From contig JAIOTF010000114.1 of assembly GCA_021107195.1 (NCBI GenBank), forward strand, positions 1 through 23,995: 23,995 nucleotides of DNA, in the 5' to 3' direction. Source of the DNA: Anaerolineaceae bacterium. Its GTDB lineage: Bacteria; Chloroflexota; Anaerolineae; Anaerolineales; Anaerolineaceae. Positions within the stretch are counted from its first letter, which is position 1. Each line of letters starts with the position of its first letter. Shown piece by piece: positions 22,059-23,995 of this stretch. A model generated the notes under the pieces. It had not been told where the DNA came from and searched no databases. It worked only from the letters and a program-made list of their open reading frames with translations. The position numbers were made by a program, and so were the translations under genes.

Positions 22059-23240
22059 TCAATAGTCCACAATCTCTTTCAGGAAGCTGGTGCCGATCTG
22101 CGGCGGGGTCACCCCAAAAGCTTCGGCGATGGTAGCGGCCACGTCTGCAAAGGTTTGGCGGATGCCGAGGTTGACGTTGTGCTTAACCCTGGGGCCAAAG
22201 ACCAACAGCGGAATATACTCCCGCGAATGATCGGTACTCTTTGTGGTGGGATCTACCCCGTGATCGGCAACGATCATCCCGATATCGGTTTCCTTCATCC
22301 GGGTTTGCAGCTTGGGCAGGAAAGCGTCAAACTCTTCCAGCTTTTCTCCATAGCCTTTGGCATCATTGCGATGACCGTAGGTCATGTCAAATTCCACAAG
22401 GTTGGCAAAGACCATGCCTTCGAAATCCTCTTCCATGAAATCGATCATAGCCTGTGCACTCTCAATATTGAAAACCGAGTGATGGGTTTTGGTGATGCCC
22501 CGGCCGCCAAAGAGATCATCAATCTTGCCGGTGGCATACACACTGTAGCCGGCTTTGATCAAGGTATCCAGCATGGTGTCATGCTCTGACATCAGGGGAT
22601 AATCGTGCCGGCGCTTGGTGCGGGTGAAGGTTTCGGCATTCTCGCCAATAAATGGCCGGGCGATGACCCGTCCGACGGCGTGCTCGCCTTTGAGCATCTC
22701 ACGGGCAATCGCACACACACGGTAGAGTTCCTCAATCAAAATCACTTCTTCATGCGCCGCGATCTGAAAGACCGAATCTGCCGAAGTGTATACGATCGGT
22801 TTGCCGGTGCGCACGTGTTCTTCGCCCAGCTCTTTGATGATCTCGGTGCCGGAGGCAGCTTTGTTGCCCAAAACATCCAGTCCCGTCAGGCGCTTGAATT
22901 CATCCAGCACTTCCGGCGGAAAGCCATTCGGGTAGGTCGGGAAAGGCTGCTTGACCTCGACGCCCATCAATTCCCAATGCCCGGTCACGGAATCCTTGCC
23001 TTTGGAGATCTCTACACACTTCCCATAGGCGCCGCGCGTCTCTGTCCGTGGCGGCACACCTTCGATCGGGGTAATATTACCCAGCCCGATCTCGCCCATA
23101 TTCGGTAAATTCAACCCGCCTACCACGCGGGCCGTGTTGGATAATGAATTGCTGCCTTTGTCACCATACAGTCCGGCATCGGGCAGTTCCCCCGCACCAA
23201 CGCCATCCAATACGATCACTGCAATACGTTTAATTTTCAT
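22059..23240 (-). CDS. deoB: Phosphopentomutase
   Basis: A 393-residue member of the alkaline-phosphatase superfamily that interconverts (deoxy)ribose-1-phosphate and -5-phosphate in nucleoside salvage, in the cytoplasm. D12 in VLDGVGAGE is a metal ligand. The phosphorylated threonine is T86 in KDSVTGHWE, and the metal-binding FDMTYGHRND, VADHGVDPT and STDHSREYIP motifs are all present. Length is normal for DeoB. The ATG at 23240 has AGGA six bases upstream, and a TATAAT (23286 to 23281) with a hairpin-containing leader of about 40 nt lies before it. No deoA/deoC/deoD is adjacent, so it appears monocistronic. Confidence 0.96.
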   Translation of the reverse strand: MKIKRIAVIVLDGVGAGELPDAGLYGDKGSNSLSNTARVVGGLNLPNMGEIGLGNITPIEGVPPRTETRGAYGKCVEISKGKDSVTGHWELMGVEVKQPFPTYPNGFPPEVLDEFKRLTGLDVLGNKAASGTEIIKELGEEHVRTGKPIVYTSADSVFQIAAHEEVILIEELYRVCAIAREMLKGEHAVGRVIARPFIGENAETFTRTKRRHDYPLMSEHDTMLDTLIKAGYSVYATGKIDDLFGGRGITKTHHSVFNIESAQAMIDFMEEDFEGMVFANLVEFDMTYGHRNDAKGYGEKLEEFDAFLPKLQTRMKETDIGMIVADHGVDPTTKSTDHSREYIPLLVFGPRVKHNVNLGIRQTFADVAATIAEAFGVTPPQIGTSFLKEIVDY

Positions 23241-23286
23241 ACCATGTCCTGTTCTCCCAATGAAAATGTTGGGGAGAATGATTATA
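23241..23286 (-). promoter_or_regulatory. deoB -10 box and leader hairpin
   Basis: The minus-strand TATAAT (23286 to 23281) is followed by a leader in which TTCTCCC and GGGAGAA (plus-strand 23272-23278 and 23252-23258) form a 7-bp stem, extended by AA/TT with one bulged base. The stem ends just before the AGGA ribosome site. No consensus -35 was found at proper spacing. Confidence 0.5.
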
Positions 23287-23451
23287 CCGCTAATCAGCGA
23301 GGATTACGGACTTTTTTCCGCCTCAGAACCAGGTGACTGTCAAATGAGGCCCCTCTTGAACTCCCCTTAATAAATTGATACTATCTATTAAACAGTATTG
23401 CCGCGAAATCTCTCCCATCAAGCCGGCACCAAACCATTTCGCCAACAGTAT

Positions 23452-23468
23452 CAACATTTTAGCGCACC
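23452..23468 (+). repeat. 17-bp direct repeat, copy 1
   Basis: CAACATTTTAGCGCACC. The same sequence with one change (C to T) recurs at 23844-23860 in the same orientation, 392 bases away. Confidence 0.7.
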
Positions 23469-23550
23469 CAGTTTTTGGGGAAGGGATGCGGGTTTCAATG
23501 AATCTTTATCACTGCCGGTTTGTGAAATAAGCAACTTTTCCTGCTCATCG

Positions 23551-23634
23551 AAAAAAAATTGAGCAACTGGTTGAACCACGTGGTTCAACCAGTTGGTTCA
23601 ACCGCCAAAGGAGAATCGCAGGCATTTTACTCAT
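23551..23634 (-). ncRNA. Candidate small RNA (or leaderless 29-codon ORF)
   Basis: On the minus strand a near-consensus promoter (TTGTAA, 17-base spacer, TATAAT, 23669 to 23641) predicts a start at about 23634. About 40 bases on, the transcript enters a 14-bp perfect stem (23594-23581 with 23578-23565), extended by TTGA/TCAA pairing, and then eight T (23558 to 23551). Promoter and terminator thus frame an RNA of about 84 nt. The first bases are ATG and the frame runs 29 codons (MSKMPAILLWRLNQLVEP...) to TGA at 23545, so a leaderless peptide is an alternative. No homologue is recognised. Confidence 0.5.
23565..23603. repeat. 30-bp perfect palindrome plus third 9-bp unit
   Basis: AACTGGTTGAACCA, then CG, then its exact reverse complement fills 23565-23594. 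Three near-identical units, GGTTGAACC (23569), GGTTCAACC (23582) and GGTTCAACC (23595), repeat every 13 bases. Confidence 0.9.
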
Positions 23635-23640
23635 AATACC

Positions 23641-23669
23641 ATTATAGAACTTTTGTTCCTGTTTTACAA
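23641..23669 (-). promoter_or_regulatory. Strong minus-strand promoter
   Basis: TTGTAA (23669 to 23664), 17 bases, then TATAAT (23646 to 23641). It is the closest match to a housekeeping promoter in the window and drives the candidate small RNA. Confidence 0.65.
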
Positions 23670-23843
23670 GAGGTTACAGGGACAAATTTTTGCAACTAAT
23701 GAAGAATAGCTCACGCAAAGCCGCCGCAAAAAGAAACCCTTGTTCGGCGATCATTGAAGAGGATGTGGCGCGGTCACCCCGCTACGCGGGAGAAGCAGGG
23801 GCCTACAATAAACTTTCACAATGACGGTACCGGGTGAATTCTA

Positions 23844-23860
23844 CAACATTTTAGTGCACC
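23844..23860 (+). repeat. 17-bp direct repeat, copy 2
   Basis: CAACATTTTAGTGCACC, one mismatch to 23452-23468. It lies 27 bases beyond the stop of the partial minus-strand frame at 23888, a position typical of an insertion-sequence end, though this is unproven. Confidence 0.7.
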
Positions 23861-23887
23861 GCTACCAGAGTGTGCAAGCAAAAGATG

Positions 23888-23995
23888 TCAGGCAGCCAAG
23901 GGAAGAGCAGAGCGCAGATTACAAAGATATTGCCATTGGTCACTCAGCCAAGCCGCACGCGCTTTAGCGGTGTGGACAGCACCTGTGACATGCCA
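23888..23995 (-). CDS. Partial ORF at window edge, possible transposase C-terminus
   Basis: The last 35 codons of a frame that enters from beyond the window end and stops with TGA at 23890-23888. The peptide (…AKARAAWLSDQWQYLCNLRSAL…) is Ala/Leu/Trp-rich, helical in character and ends LPLAA. It is followed at once by a repeated 17-mer. Those two facts make the C-terminal end of an insertion-sequence transposase plausible, but I cannot name a family. A plus-strand frame from 23885 also stays open to the edge but lacks a ribosome site and has poor composition. Confidence 0.35.
   Translation of the reverse strand, partial: WHVTGAVHTAKARAAWLSDQWQYLCNLRSALPLAA

Larger units (their letters stand above)
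23287..23887. other. 600-base non-coding stretch
   Basis: No ordinary gene is supported. It holds the candidate small RNA at 23551-23634 with its promoter, the 30-bp palindrome, two 17-bp direct repeats (23452-23468 and 23844-23860) and a short CCCGC/GCGGG hairpin at 23778-23790. The rest shows no recognisable structure. Confidence 0.5.

Noticed and set aside
21644..22072. A 142-codon minus-strand frame
   Set aside because: It runs antisense across the zinc-ribbon gene and its terminator hairpin, with no ribosome site or recognisable motif.
23565..23603. CRISPR-like array of three GGTTSAACC units
   Set aside because: Units are 9 bp with 4-bp gaps and no spacers; they are parts of one palindrome and fit a terminator stem better.
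23778..23790. Short CCCGC/GCGGG hairpin as terminator
   Set aside because: The stem is only 5 bp, with no T-run and no gene upstream that needs it.
23885..23995. Plus-strand frame open to the window end
   Set aside because: No ribosome site, Ser/Thr-rich composition, and it overlaps a better minus-strand frame; possible but not supported.

Overview
The window looks like chromosomal DNA from a free-living bacterium, most likely a member of the Chloroflexota (Anaerolineae-like). That placement is an inference. It rests on the style of the lipoproteins (a short signal peptide, then a Pro/Ala/Thr/Glu-rich linker), a short DUF5679-type zinc-ribbon gene, tandem PhoU paralogues behind pst, and a moderate base composition. 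No rRNA, tRNA, CRISPR array, prophage or integron was seen.

Layout. (1) 176-6671, minus strand: a tightly coupled signalling operon of a membrane PAS histidine kinase, a stand-alone Rcp1-type receiver and a 1355-residue receiver/PAS/GAF-like/HD-GYP protein, read in that order. (2) 6702-7018: an intergenic stretch holding the C-terminal scrap of an IS66-type transposase. (3) 7019-15175: a phosphate and probable polyphosphate island. Divergent sixA faces pstS-pstC-pstA-pstB-phoU, followed by a second phoU with its own promoter and a poly-glutamate tail, then a CHAD protein overlapping a metallophosphoesterase. The sixA/pstS intergenic region carries 11-bp-spaced TTAACA-like repeats resembling Pho boxes. 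(4) 15516-18181, minus strand: udk, a VTT-family membrane protein and an M20 dipeptidase form an operon; udk looks leaderless. (5) 18330-18887, plus strand: a small glutaredoxin-like protein and GroES without GroEL, closed by a clean terminator. (6) 19171-20136: a lipoprotein gene cut by one in-frame TAA at codon 47, with the frame open for 274 further codons. (7) 20225-21361, minus strand: an exported transglutaminase-like protein. (8) 21671-21829: a 52-residue zinc-ribbon protein whose promoter overlaps a perfect operator-like palindrome. (9) 22059-23240, minus strand: deoB. (10) 23241-23995: mostly non-coding, with a promoter-plus-terminator unit that could encode a small RNA of about 84 nt, a pair of 17-bp direct repeats and the end of an unidentified gene that runs off the window.

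How the parts fit. The first operon should pass a membrane signal through phosphotransfer to cyclic-di-GMP breakdown. The second block handles high-affinity phosphate uptake (Pst), its control (two PhoU), and probably histidine phosphate or polyphosphate chemistry (SixA, CHAD). The third and ninth blocks are nucleoside and peptide salvage. The most unusual items are the nonsense-split lipoprotein, the small RNA/mini-gene at 23551-23634, the paired candidate Pho boxes, and the pst island with CHAD and SixA at its two ends.
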